A program made the translations under genes and the position numbers. DNA of 48,821 nucleotides from the NCBI RefSeq assembly GCF_000336815.1, contig NZ_AOLG01000051.1, positions 1 to 48,821 on the forward strand, read 5' to 3'. Numbering within the stretch: position 1 is the first letter of the stretch; each line of letters starts with the position of its first letter. The notes below the pieces were generated by a model. The model had not been told where the DNA came from, searched no databases, and saw only the letters and a list, made by a program, of their open reading frames with translations. Below, in pieces: positions 17,466-27,216 of this stretch. Source of the DNA: Haloferax prahovense DSM 18310 (GTDB lineage Archaea > Halobacteriota > Halobacteria > Halobacteriales > Haloferacaceae).

Positions 17466-18602
17466 TTACGACCGCCGACGGAGGAGACTGACGCCGACGA
17501 GACCGACGACACAGACCAGCGCAATCCCGACCGGGCCCCAGAGCGGCGCGGCGGTTTCGGTCGTGGTATCTGTCGCGGATTGTCTCGACGTCGTCGGTGT
17601 TGCGGTCTGCGTCGAACTCTCTGTTCCGGTCGAGCCGGTGGGTTCCGTCGTCGAAGACGACTGGTCGGCCTCGTCCGCATCGTTCCCGTCGTCTGCGTCG
17701 TCTGCGTCACCCGTGGGCGTCGGCGAGTCAGTCGTCTCCGCCGAACTTCCACCGGAGGACCCTGCCGTCGTGTTGGATGTGGTCGACTCGTTGGTTTCGG
17801 TCGTCGTGTCGGTCTCGGTCGGCTCTTCGGTCGTCGTGTCGTCGGATTCGTCCGTCGAATCCGAGTCCTGGAGCGACCCCTCCTCGACGACACTCACCGA
17901 CTGGGTTCCGCTCACCGCGACGAGCTCGGGCTCACCGAACACTTCGTCGCCGGTCTGGGCAGCCGAATAGAGGCGATAGTCGCCCGTCGAGAGCGACCCG
18001 ACATCGACTCTCGCCGTGTAGTTCAGTCCCGTCTGTTGGGTCGCGGTCGTGCGGACGGAGGTCGACTCGTTCCCGAGTACGACTTCGACACCGGCCGGCG
18101 GCGACTCAACGTCGTTGCTGACCTTGGAGAGGTTCACTTCCACGAGGAGTTCGTCGTCCGCTTCGACGCGGTCCGCCGCGGTCTGTTCGACGTCGAACCC
18201 GTTGATGACGAACGGTTCGACCGCGTAGACGGTGTCAGTTCCGTTCGTGAGCGCGATTGCGTACGTACCGGGGTCGTAGCGGTCGAGCGAGAACGACGCC
18301 GAGGCGGAGCCGCCGCCGTCGACGTATTGGTTGTCGCGGAGTCGCTGTTGACTGTCGACGACGCGGATGGAGTACGAGTCACCGGACGGTCCGTCGGCCG
18401 AAACGGAGACCGTCCCATCCTCGGACGCGCTGCCGATGGCTTCGATGGTCTGGTCTCCCCACTGCGTCGAAATCGTTCGGTCGGGGATATCGAGGTCGTC
18501 GTCGATGTCGACGTCGTAGTCGGCGCTCTGTGCGGCCGTCAACGGAGCGACCGTCGAACACACCAACACGAGCGCCAAGAGGAGGGCACGGGACGAGTGC
18601 AT
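17466..18602 (-). CDS. Stalked surface protein in the permease operon
   Basis: The 378 residues contain a signal peptide (1-24, ending LTAAQS), two beta domains (about 40-125 and 130-235) that resemble Ig/CARDB folds, a long Asp/Thr/Ser-rich stalk (about 245-345) suited to glycosylation, and a C-terminal helix followed by LLRRRS. The PGF motif is absent (PLWGPVG is found instead), so it is probably held by the helix itself. It lies 54 bases downstream of the first FtsX permease gene on the same strand. In bacterial MacAB/Lol systems such genes may encode a periplasmic partner; here a role as surface partner of the transporter is inference. Confidence 0.82.
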   Translation of the reverse strand: MHSSRALLLALVLVCSTVAPLTAAQSADYDVDIDDDLDIPDRTISTQWGDQTIEAIGSASEDGTVSVSADGPSGDSYSIRVVDSQQRLRDNQYVDGGGSASASFSLDRYDPGTYAIALTNGTDTVYAVEPFVINGFDVEQTAADRVEADDELLVEVNLSKVSNDVESPPAGVEVVLGNESTSVRTTATQQTGLNYTARVDVGSLSTGDYRLYSAAQTGDEVFGEPELVAVSGTQSVSVVEEGSLQDSDSTDESDDTTTEEPTETDTTTETNESTTSNTTAGSSGGSSAETTDSPTPTGDADDADDGNDADEADQSSSTTEPTGSTGTESSTQTATPTTSRQSATDTTTETAAPLWGPVGIALVCVVGLVGVSLLRRRS

Positions 18603-18656
18603 ATGCGCTCCCTACACCCGTCTGGGGTAAGTGCATTTTCATGACGAGTCGAACAA

Positions 18657-21650
18657 TCAGCGGTGGAGCAACCGCCCGACGTCGAACCGAACGAACGGCG
18701 TCGCCGCGATGACGGCGCTACAGACCGCGAGGCAGACCGCGCCGAGGGCGGACACGCCGACCAGCAACGGGGTAACGGGGACGGCGAGTCGAATCCCGAA
18801 GACCACGAGCACGTCGACCCGCGCGAGCACCCACAGGAGCGCCGCCGCGAGGCCGAACGAGAGGACCGCCGCGGGAATCGCGAGACGGACGGCGTCGGCC
18901 GCGAGGAGGGCGAGAACACGTCGCCTGCTCGCGCCGGTCGCGCGGTAGATGCCGATGACGCGACGGTTGGCGTGCACCGCCTGCGCGAACGTCGCGGTCG
19001 TACCGCCGATGGTGCTCAACCCGGCGAGCGACACGAGCACGACGAACAGCAACTGCACGTTCCCGAAGACGTTCTCGATGGCCCGTCCGATACCGGTCCC
19101 CTCGGTGTACTCGCCGCGACTGCTGAGCGTCGCCGCGACGCGCTCGTCGCCGGTGACGCGGTAGGTCGCCGTCGAGATGACCGTCCCGTCGACGACCAGT
19201 CGGAGGTCGTACGACCCCGGCGGCGGGTCGTCACCGAGCCCGACCTCGGACGCCGACAGTTCGATCTCCGAGACGTTTCCGGCGGTCAGTTCGACGGTCC
19301 GCGTCTGTGTCCCACCCGGCGAAACGAGGGTGAGGTTGCGGACGAGGAAGCGACCCCACGGGTTGGCGACGCGTGCGGTCACCGTCGGATTCGTGAGTCG
19401 CGATCCGGTCGACGGTGAGACCGTCAGCCGCCCGCCGAGGCGCTGCGGCGCGCCGCGTTCCACGGTGAGCGTGTGTTCTTCGGCCACGTAGCCGTCTTTC
19501 GAGAGCCGGAGCGTGTACATACCCGGCTCTTCGGGAACGCGGATGGGCACGCCGCCGCGGGCGTCGGTCGTCGCACTCCGGCCGTCGAGCGTGACGGTCA
19601 CGCCGGAGACCACGGACTCGTTCGGCGTCGTCGCCGGCACGACGAGGGTGGAACCGGGCGGCGCTCGAGTCGGATACTCGGACGGGAGCTGAAGCGTGTT
19701 CGGCCGGTACACCGTCACCGAGCGCGTGACGCCGTCGGTCGCGAGTTCGTACGTCCCCGCGGTCTGGAAGCTCGTCTCGAACGAGATTCGAGTCGATTCG
19801 TCGCTCCCGAGCGTCACATCTCGTTCGAGCGTTCGGTTCCCCGCGCGGAGCGTAACCGTTTCACTCGCGGTGGTGGACCCGAGGTTTCGAACCGTCGCGC
19901 CGAAGCGATACGTCGCGTTCGTCCGGACCTCTGACGGTCCGGAGAGGCTCGTCACGAGCAGTCCCGACGAGCGGTTCTGCAGGGACGCGAGCCTCGACGA
20001 GGCGTTTCTCGTCCGAATCAGGTGGACCGTTCCGGGACCCGTCGCCAGCGGCTGTGTCGTCTCGAGCGGGACGACGAGCTGGTCGTTCGTCACGCCGCTT
20101 CCGGTGAACGTCCCGACGATTGTGACGCGTCTGACGCCGGGCGTGACGCTCCCCCCGAGCGTCACCGTCTCTCCGACCTCGAGTCCGAGCGTCCGTGCGA
20201 GGTCGGTCCCGACGACGGCCTCGTCGGCGCGCTGTGGGGCCGTCCCCGCGACTAACGACGCGTCGGTAACCGAGCTAAACGCGGTGTAGTTCGCCCCGCG
20301 GACGAGGTACGGCGCCCGGCCTCGGGTCTGCGCGTAGATGACCTCCGGACTTGCCGTGATACCGTACGAGCGGAGGACCGTCGCGTAGTTCTCGTCGATG
20401 CGGCTGTTGAGGGGGTGTGCGGCACCGCTCTCGACGACGGTGCCGCTCGACGTTGTGGCGAGCGGAGCGAGCGCGCCGCCAATCGACCCCGTCAGCAGGA
20501 TGATGAGCATGAAGACGGCGAGCGTCGCCGCCGTCGGGGTGAAGGCCCGCCAATCGACGAGCGTCGGCGAGGCGACCGCTTGGAATCGGCGAATCGGCTG
20601 TGGCCATCGACTGGTGGCCCGGTGCGTTTGGTCGAACCTCGGGTCGCCGCGGACGACCGGAAGCGCCGCGAGGACCCCAGCGAGCAGCCCCATCACGAGG
20701 AGGAACCCGGCGATGCCGATGAGCGAAAACGCGATATCCGCGGTCACGTTCGTCTGAATCGACACCGGGAGGCCCACGTACGTCGCGGCGTTGACGACGC
20801 CGTTGGTCACGATTACGCCGAGGGCGTATCCCAACGCGACGCCGACGAACGTGAGCGACAGCACGCGCCCGAGGATAATCGAGAGGATGCGCTGCGGCGA
20901 CGCCCCGGTCGCGCGGGCGACGCCGATGAGACGGGTCCGGTCCCGAATCGACATCTTCGTCACGTTGTACACGACGACGAGAATCAACAGCCCGCCGGCG
21001 AACGCGGCGACCGAGAGCGTCCGGACGACCTGCGTGATACCGCCCGCCAGAAACGGGAGCGCCGCGATGAGCGGGACGGTCGTCGGTGACGACGGAGCGT
21101 TCGAACTCCCGGTGTCGAACACCAAGGCACCACTGGTCCCCAACCGCTGGACGGTGTCGGTGTCGGCGACGTACCACGACTCGGGAAACAGCGTCTCGTC
21201 GACGCGGTGCGGCGAGACGGACGTCGAAACGGTGTTGTCAGGCCCGGCTAGCGCCACCCGCTGGACCGTCGATACCGGGGCCGAGACACCCTCTTTCGGC
21301 GGTCTCGGAAGCGTCGCGGCTTGCCACGAGACCGACGCGCCCGAAATCGTTCGCGGCGCGTCCGGCGGTATCCCGACGACGCGATGCGTCTCGCCGTCGG
21401 GGAGCGAGACGGTCGTGACCGCGATGACGACCTCGTCGGCGGACGCGGCCGCAACGGCGTCGTCGTACGACTGCTCGTAGGTGACCGTCGCCGAACTCGA
21501 GAGGTCGGAACTGAGGGTGCCGGTGTAGGTGGCCGCCGTGAGCAACAACAGCGCGGAACCGAGGAGAAACGCCGTCGTGACGGCGACGACCGCGATGCTC
21601 AGCCACTCGCGGCGCGACCACCTCGAGAGGAGCGCTGTCGCATAGCGCAT
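18657..21650 (-). CDS. FtsX/MacB-type ABC permease with large extracellular domains (copy 1)
   Basis: The 997-residue protein has an N-terminal membrane helix (about 15-37), a first extracellular segment, and a first FtsX core of membrane helices with the motif GVARATGASPQRILSIILGR. An extracellular MacB-type core domain then carries DLARTLGLEVGETVTLGG. CARDB-like and carboxypeptidase-regulatory-like modules sit in a long insert (about 545-830), and a second FtsX core near the C-terminus has IGIYRATGASRRRVLALL. The ATPase gene ends 15 bases upstream. Proteins of this family do not pump small solutes; they transmit ATP-driven movement to extract lipoproteins, secrete peptides or activate hydrolases. 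The large Ig-like insert is not typical of bacterial family members. It is a clear paralogue of the permease at 24053-27025. Confidence 0.9.
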   Translation of the reverse strand: MRYATALLSRWSRREWLSIAVVAVTTAFLLGSALLLLTAATYTGTLSSDLSSSATVTYEQSYDDAVAAASADEVVIAVTTVSLPDGETHRVVGIPPDAPRTISGASVSWQAATLPRPPKEGVSAPVSTVQRVALAGPDNTVSTSVSPHRVDETLFPESWYVADTDTVQRLGTSGALVFDTGSSNAPSSPTTVPLIAALPFLAGGITQVVRTLSVAAFAGGLLILVVVYNVTKMSIRDRTRLIGVARATGASPQRILSIILGRVLSLTFVGVALGYALGVIVTNGVVNAATYVGLPVSIQTNVTADIAFSLIGIAGFLLVMGLLAGVLAALPVVRGDPRFDQTHRATSRWPQPIRRFQAVASPTLVDWRAFTPTAATLAVFMLIILLTGSIGGALAPLATTSSGTVVESGAAHPLNSRIDENYATVLRSYGITASPEVIYAQTRGRAPYLVRGANYTAFSSVTDASLVAGTAPQRADEAVVGTDLARTLGLEVGETVTLGGSVTPGVRRVTIVGTFTGSGVTNDQLVVPLETTQPLATGPGTVHLIRTRNASSRLASLQNRSSGLLVTSLSGPSEVRTNATYRFGATVRNLGSTTASETVTLRAGNRTLERDVTLGSDESTRISFETSFQTAGTYELATDGVTRSVTVYRPNTLQLPSEYPTRAPPGSTLVVPATTPNESVVSGVTVTLDGRSATTDARGGVPIRVPEEPGMYTLRLSKDGYVAEEHTLTVERGAPQRLGGRLTVSPSTGSRLTNPTVTARVANPWGRFLVRNLTLVSPGGTQTRTVELTAGNVSEIELSASEVGLGDDPPPGSYDLRLVVDGTVISTATYRVTGDERVAATLSSRGEYTEGTGIGRAIENVFGNVQLLFVVLVSLAGLSTIGGTTATFAQAVHANRRVIGIYRATGASRRRVLALLAADAVRLAIPAAVLSFGLAAALLWVLARVDVLVVFGIRLAVPVTPLLVGVSALGAVCLAVCSAVIAATPFVRFDVGRLLHR

Positions 21651-21665
21651 GTTATCCGAGGAGGA

Positions 21666-22346
21666 TCATTGACGGATGAACTCGTCCGGTTTCCGGCGGA
21701 GCGAGCCGTCTATCAGCACGTGCGTCTCTTCGAACTGGTCGGACAGCGTGGGGTCGTGACTGATAACGACGAGCGCGGTGTCCGTCTGGTCCTTGACGCG
21801 GAACAGGAGGTCGAGGACGCGCGCTGCGGTTTCGGGGTCGAGTTGCCCCGTCGGCTCGTCGGCGAAGACGACGTCCGGTCGGTTCGCGAGGGCGCGGGCG
21901 ATGGCGACGCGCTGTTTCTCCCCACCGCTGAGCGTCGCCGGATACTGGTCTTTGAGGTCCAAGATGTCGAGGGCGTCGAACAGCGTGTCGAGCCACGCCT
22001 CGTCTCGGCTCCGGGTGTGGTCCTGCGGCAGCGCGGCGTTATCCCACGCGGTCAGGTCCGGGATAAGCTGGAAGTCCTGGAACACGAACCCGAGCGCGTC
22101 CCGACGTAACACGGCGCGTTTTCGTTCGGGGAGCGCGCTCGTGTCGTCGCCGTGGACGTAGAGCGAGCCGCTGGTCGGGGTACTGAGCAGTCCGAGGACG
22201 TTGAACAGCGTCGTCTTCCCGGCACCGCTCGGGCCTTGAATGAGGAGGGACGTGTCAGGCTCGACGGTGATGGAGACGTCCGCGAGAATGGTGGAGTCAC
22301 CGCGTTCGACGGTGAGCGAATCGCCGCGCAGTACGGGGCCCGTCAT
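21666..22346 (-). CDS. MacB/LolD-type ABC ATPase
   Basis: The 226 residues carry every ABC motif: Walker A GPSGAGKTT (38-46), Q-loop Gln90 in FVFQDFQ, signature LSGGE (139-143), Walker B VVFADEPT (159-166), D-loop and His197 (SHD). The order and length match the MacB/LolD/FtsE group. A longer open frame upstream is rejected, because a GGGAG ribosome binding site precedes the ATG at 22346 and the ABC fold begins right after it. The gene lies between the membrane protein at 22396 and permease copy 1. Being the only ATPase gene in the operon, it probably drives both permeases as a heteromeric complex. Confidence 0.95.
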   Translation of the reverse strand: MTGPVLRGDSLTVERGDSTILADVSITVEPDTSLLIQGPSGAGKTTLFNVLGLLSTPTSGSLYVHGDDTSALPERKRAVLRRDALGFVFQDFQLIPDLTAWDNAALPQDHTRSRDEAWLDTLFDALDILDLKDQYPATLSGGEKQRVAIARALANRPDVVFADEPTGQLDPETAARVLDLLFRVKDQTDTALVVISHDPTLSDQFEETHVLIDGSLRRKPDEFIRQ

Positions 22347-22395
22347 CGATATGCTCCCTTCATGCTTCACGTATGTATAGTGTATGGGTGCTCGG

Positions 22396-24060
22396 TCAGA
22401 CCGTTCGGTTCGTCGCGGCCGCACACGTCGCGTTCCCGACCGGTCGAGACACCACCACGGGGTCGTTCCCGGTGTTGGCGTAGACGACGTTCCGCGTCGC
22501 GGTCCACTCGGCGTACGCAGTCGCCGAGACGGTCTCCGGTGCGTTCGGGAAGAGGTGCGCACCGGTCGTCGTCCACGAGCGCTGTGAGATGACGAGACAG
22601 TCCGGGCTCGGCCCGCCGGAGAGCCAGTTCGCGACGGCGCTGTAGCCGACCTGCGCCTTGAAGTAATGCGCTCCGACCCGCGTCAGCGAGTGGTCGCTCA
22701 CCCACGGCGCGTCGGTGTGTGTGGAGGCAAATCGGACGCCCTCGAACTCGGACTCGTACGTCGTGGTCGGGACGGTCGCGGTGTCCATCGTGAGGTACGC
22801 GAGCGGCGCGGTCGCGAGCGTCGAGACGAGTACGAGCGCGACGAGCGCGAGCCGAAGCGTGCGCCCGGCGGTCGCCCGCGAGACACCTTGTAGGAGGCGC
22901 ACGAGAACGACTCCGACGAGCATCGCCGCCGGGACGTGCAGGAACGTCTGCGCGCGCATGACCGTGTCGTAGTACTCGGGCGTGAGCGACGCGGTGAGTC
23001 CGAACCCGATGATGGTGACCGGCGCGAGGAACATCGCCGTCGGTATCGCGCCGCCGCGGTACGACTCGAACAGTTCGAGTCCGAAGGCGGCGGTCACCGC
23101 GAACACGCCGAGAATCGCGACGAGCCCCAAGATGAGCGGCGGCGTCTGGGTCGTCCCCGGGAATATCGGTGAGACGGCGTTGAGTCCGACGATTCCGAAG
23201 AACGACCCGACGACGGCGAGGTACGAGACCTGTTTGACCCGCCGACCGGTCTGTTGGACCCACACGATGCCGATGGCGAGAAGGATGAGCCACGCGAGAA
23301 AGAGCCCGGGATAGGCCATGACCCGGTTCACGTACGGAACGCTGAGCGTCGTCGACGACTCGGCGAAGCGGTAGTACGAGAACATGTACGCCCAGAAAGC
23401 GACCGCGAGCGCGCCCGGGCCGAGCACCGAACGGAGCGACAGTCGAACGGAGACGTGGCGCACGACGAGCGCGGTCACGACGAGCGCGGCGATAAACGTC
23501 GAAAACGTGTGGGTCATCGGGAACACGACGAGCAAGAGCCCGACGACGAGCCACCACCGCCGAAGCCGACTCCGTAACGCGAGGTGCAGGCAGAACGCGA
23601 GCGTAATCACGAGGAGAATGCCGAGAATTTCCTCGTCGGGAACCGTGGTCCGACGGAGGAACAACCCTTGGACGGCGAGGAGCGTCGCCGTCACCGCACC
23701 GACCGCGGTGGCGGTCCCGTCGCTCGACCCGCTGTCGCGGAGCACGCGGCGAGCGACGACGCCACCGACAAAACAGATAACTCCGCCGACGACGGTCGCG
23801 AGCGGCTGAATCGCACGGACGGGAACGGCGTCGGTGACCAGCGACACGACGCTCAGGTACGTGCTGAACACGAGGTTGTCAGCGCGCTGGGTGAGCGGAA
23901 TCGACCCCGTCTCCGTGGTCGTCTTCGCTAACCACGCGTAGTCGAATCCGTCGAGCGTCGATGGAAGGCCGCTCCAATAAAGCGGGAGAGCACGGAGGGC
24001 GAACGCGAGGGCGACACCCGCGATGAGAATCACGAATCCGCGGCGGCGTCCGTTACTCAT
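22396..24060 (-). CDS. Polytopic membrane protein, GT-C glycosyltransferase-like
   Basis: The 554 residues form about 12 membrane helices and a soluble C-terminal domain (about 430-554) facing outside. After the first helix comes SGLPSTLDGFDYAWLAKTT (residues 30-48); an acidic first loop followed by a TG.IP motif is characteristic of GT-C enzymes such as oligosaccharyltransferases and mannosyltransferases. I see no WWDYG-type signature of AglB. The gene starts with an 8-base overlap on the end of permease copy 2 and is 49 bases before the ATPase, so it is a true operon member. It may modify or hand over the transported surface protein. Family assignment is tentative. Confidence 0.6.
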   Translation of the reverse strand: MSNGRRRGFVILIAGVALAFALRALPLYWSGLPSTLDGFDYAWLAKTTTETGSIPLTQRADNLVFSTYLSVVSLVTDAVPVRAIQPLATVVGGVICFVGGVVARRVLRDSGSSDGTATAVGAVTATLLAVQGLFLRRTTVPDEEILGILLVITLAFCLHLALRSRLRRWWLVVGLLLVVFPMTHTFSTFIAALVVTALVVRHVSVRLSLRSVLGPGALAVAFWAYMFSYYRFAESSTTLSVPYVNRVMAYPGLFLAWLILLAIGIVWVQQTGRRVKQVSYLAVVGSFFGIVGLNAVSPIFPGTTQTPPLILGLVAILGVFAVTAAFGLELFESYRGGAIPTAMFLAPVTIIGFGLTASLTPEYYDTVMRAQTFLHVPAAMLVGVVLVRLLQGVSRATAGRTLRLALVALVLVSTLATAPLAYLTMDTATVPTTTYESEFEGVRFASTHTDAPWVSDHSLTRVGAHYFKAQVGYSAVANWLSGGPSPDCLVISQRSWTTTGAHLFPNAPETVSATAYAEWTATRNVVYANTGNDPVVVSRPVGNATCAAATNRTV

Positions 24061-27025
24061 TGGTGATACTACCCTCTCCCTCGGGCGTCGGTATATGTCT
24101 ATCCACTAAGAGTGCCGCGGGGTCCTGAAGCAACAGATAGCCCGTCGCGAGACAGGCGCTCGTGACCGCGAGCCCGAGGCCCGCGAACACCATCCCGGCG
24201 ATGACACCGGGCGAGAACGCCGGCGTGAGCGCCACGCCGAACACGCGGAGTTCGCCGACCGACAGCAGCGCCGTCACGGCCGCGGTGGCGATGACGAACG
24301 CGACAGCCGAAGCGACGAGGCCGACTTTGAGCGTGTCGAAGAGGACGAGCCGGAGGATGTCGGTCCGACGCGCCCCGGTCGCGCGGTACACGCCGATGGT
24401 CTTCCGAACGCCGTAGGTGCTCCGCGTGAACGCCGCGGTCGTGCTCCCGACGGTCATGAGGCTCACCAGCGCGACGACCGCGGCGAGGAGCACTTCGAGG
24501 TTCCCGAAGACGAGCTGAATCGCCTGCGCGATGCCGCCACCGCTCGTGTAGCGACCGCTCCCCGCGAGCGCGGTCGCCAACCGCTCGTCGCCGCGGACGC
24601 GATACGTGAGCGTGGCCGGTTCGCTCGCACCGACCTGCGACGAGACGGTGTACGCTCCGGCCGGGCGCTGTGGGAGAGTCGCCGAGACGCGACGGCTCCC
24701 GCCCGGCGCGAGCGAGACGGCTCGTTCGACGTCCCTCCCCGGACCCCGAATAGTCACGGTCGTGTTCAGTCGCTGTGTCCACGGGTTGGTGAGCCGCGCC
24801 GTCACCGTCGGTGACGTGAACAGCGTCGGCGTCTGTGGCGAGAGAGAGAGCGTCTGGACCGGCCGACGAGTCGCGTCCTCGGAGACGGTCACCGTCGTGT
24901 TACGCTGTTGGGAACCGGCACGCGCGGACACGACGTACGTCCCCGTCTCGTTGAATCGGACGCGAGTCGTCCCGCTCGCGTCCGTCGTTCGGCGCTGGCC
25001 ATCGACCGAAATCGTCGCGTTTGCGACCGGCTCGCCGCCCCGCGAGACGCTGATTCGCGGCGCGCCCCCGACAGGTATCGACGCGGGAACGCTCACGCCG
25101 AGCGACTCGACGACGCGGCCTCGCTCGTCGACCGTCACCGACTTCGTTACGTCGGCCACGGAGAGGGAGACGGTCCCCGCGGGAGGTGTCTCGAACGCGA
25201 CGAACGTCGTCTTCGACCGGCGACTGGGCACGGACAAGGAGGCCTCCGCCGTCGCGTCTCCGAGCGTGACCGAGACGGACCGCGAGGCGTCGCTCAGCCC
25301 GAGGTTCGTTGCTTCGATAGCGACGCCGAACTGCCCATCTCGACGGGTGACTGTCGCGTCCGTCACCACGATTGTCGACGTGTTCGCGTCTCCGCTGGCG
25401 AGGCCGCTGGTTCTGATGAACTGAACCCCGTCTCGCCCAGTCGTCGTGAGGTGACGAGCGGTATCGAGCGAGACGAGGAGTTGGTCGTCTTGGACGCCGG
25501 TACCCGCGAACTGCCCGACGATTTCGATTCGCGTGATGCCGGGCGTCGTGCTGCCCCCGAGAACGAGCGTGTCGCCGACCGCGAGGCCAGTCGCCTCGGC
25601 GAGACTTGCCCCGATGAGCGCCTCGTCGTCGCCGGTCGGTTCCCGTCCCGTCGTCAGCGCCGTGTGCGCCAACGACTCGTACGCGGAGTAGTTCACCCCC
25701 CGCGCGACGAACGGCGTACTGCGGTACACCTCGAAGAGGAGAATCTCCGGACTGACCGCGACGCCCTGACTGCGGAGCGCGGACGCGTACGACTCCGGGA
25801 CGTTACTGGCGATGGGGTGCGGTGCGTCCGGTTCGGTAATCGTCTGCTGGCCGACGCCCGACAGCGGGCCGACCGCGCCGATGACGGCCGACAGCAACAG
25901 CACCACGCCCATGAACACGCTCAGCGTCGCGACGGTGGGCACGGTCGCCTCCCACCCGAGCAGTCGCGTCTCGAACAGTCGCGTGAACGGCGACCGCGAG
26001 TCGTCGGCGGTCGGCTGACCCGGCGACGACAGCCGGTCCAGCGGTTTCGTCGCTTCTGGGTACGACGCTGTCAGGCCGGCGACGACGCCGGCGACGAGCA
26101 GCACGGCCGTCGCCAGTCCGAGCAGTTGGACGACCGCCGGCGTGAGCGCGAGCGCGAGCGAGGTTGGGAGCCCGGCGTAAACCGCCGCGTTCAGAACCGC
26201 CCGGACGAGGATGACGCCGATGCTGTATCCGAGCGCCAGTCCGACGGCCGCGAGCGTGATGGCGCGGAGGGTGTACACGCCGACGATTTGCCGCGGCGTC
26301 GCGCCCGTCGAACGGAGCACGGCGATATCCGGCCGTCGCTCCTTGACCGTGAGTCGGATGACGCTGTACGTCGTCACCCCGACGAGGATGCCGCTCGCGA
26401 GCGTTGCGAGTTGGAGTAGGCGGACCAGTTGGTCGGTCCCGCGGACGAAAAACTGGAGCGCCGACAACAGCGGCGTCGCCGGTGCGCCGTCGGTCTGCTC
26501 GATGGTGACCACCTCGGTCGCCTCGAACGCTGAAAGCGTCTCGGCGCGGGTGAGATACCAGCCGTCTCGGAGGACCTGATGGCCAGAGCGGTCCGTAACC
26601 GTGACCGACGTCGCCGTCTCGTCCGTTGCGAGCGAGACGGTCTCGCCGGCGGGCGGTCCGCCGACGACGGCGAGCGTTCCGGGGTCCGGACGGGGGAAGT
26701 CGATTGTTTGCCCCCGGACGGTGAGTTCTGAGACGCCCGGCGGGACGCCGACAACCGTCGCGGGCCTCCCGTCGACGGTCGCCCCAACGAAGACGAGTCG
26801 GACTTCGGGGTCGGACCCGCTCGCGTCCGCGACACTCGACGGGGAGTCAACGCGCTCGACGTGATAGCTCGTCCCGAACTCGTCGGAGATGGTCGTCGTC
26901 TGCTGGCCGAGCGAGACGCCGAGAATGGCGGCACCGACGAGAAAAGAGACGGTGAGGGCGATAACGAGCACGGCGAGTGTGTCGCGCGTCTCCCAACTGA
27001 ACGAAAGCGCTCGACGGTAGCCCAT
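24053..27025 (-). CDS. FtsX/MacB-type ABC permease with large extracellular domains (copy 2)
   Basis: This 990-residue paralogue of the permease at 18657 has the same order of parts: an N-terminal helix, a first membrane core with VLRSTGATPRQIVGVYTLRA, an extracellular core with ATGLAVGDTLVLGGSTTPGI, CARDB-like and Ig-like modules (about 540-810), and a second core with IGVYRATGARRTDILRLV. The two copies share the GLALGY-type helix and a GRYTSGGGI/GEYTEGTGI block before the second core, so they arose by duplication of a full-length gene. It is the first gene of the operon. A weak TATA candidate (ACTTAAT, near 27061-27067) lies upstream. Confidence 0.9.
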   Translation of the reverse strand: MGYRRALSFSWETRDTLAVLVIALTVSFLVGAAILGVSLGQQTTTISDEFGTSYHVERVDSPSSVADASGSDPEVRLVFVGATVDGRPATVVGVPPGVSELTVRGQTIDFPRPDPGTLAVVGGPPAGETVSLATDETATSVTVTDRSGHQVLRDGWYLTRAETLSAFEATEVVTIEQTDGAPATPLLSALQFFVRGTDQLVRLLQLATLASGILVGVTTYSVIRLTVKERRPDIAVLRSTGATPRQIVGVYTLRAITLAAVGLALGYSIGVILVRAVLNAAVYAGLPTSLALALTPAVVQLLGLATAVLLVAGVVAGLTASYPEATKPLDRLSSPGQPTADDSRSPFTRLFETRLLGWEATVPTVATLSVFMGVVLLLSAVIGAVGPLSGVGQQTITEPDAPHPIASNVPESYASALRSQGVAVSPEILLFEVYRSTPFVARGVNYSAYESLAHTALTTGREPTGDDEALIGASLAEATGLAVGDTLVLGGSTTPGITRIEIVGQFAGTGVQDDQLLVSLDTARHLTTTGRDGVQFIRTSGLASGDANTSTIVVTDATVTRRDGQFGVAIEATNLGLSDASRSVSVTLGDATAEASLSVPSRRSKTTFVAFETPPAGTVSLSVADVTKSVTVDERGRVVESLGVSVPASIPVGGAPRISVSRGGEPVANATISVDGQRRTTDASGTTRVRFNETGTYVVSARAGSQQRNTTVTVSEDATRRPVQTLSLSPQTPTLFTSPTVTARLTNPWTQRLNTTVTIRGPGRDVERAVSLAPGGSRRVSATLPQRPAGAYTVSSQVGASEPATLTYRVRGDERLATALAGSGRYTSGGGIAQAIQLVFGNLEVLLAAVVALVSLMTVGSTTAAFTRSTYGVRKTIGVYRATGARRTDILRLVLFDTLKVGLVASAVAFVIATAAVTALLSVGELRVFGVALTPAFSPGVIAGMVFAGLGLAVTSACLATGYLLLQDPAALLVDRHIPTPEGEGSITNE

Positions 27026-27216
27026 TAGTGTTCTCTATCGCGAGACTCGCGAGCGCTCACATTAAGTGTGTGTGGTTCCGCTGACACCCCGGTCAAACGG
27101 CGTGCTCACGGAGACTCCGAAGCTCGGGAGCGCGCTGTCGAACTCGAAAAAGCGGCTGAGCGTCGACGCTTCGACTCCCGACCGTTCACTCGGGAAGTGA
27201 GCGAGTCGAACGCGAG

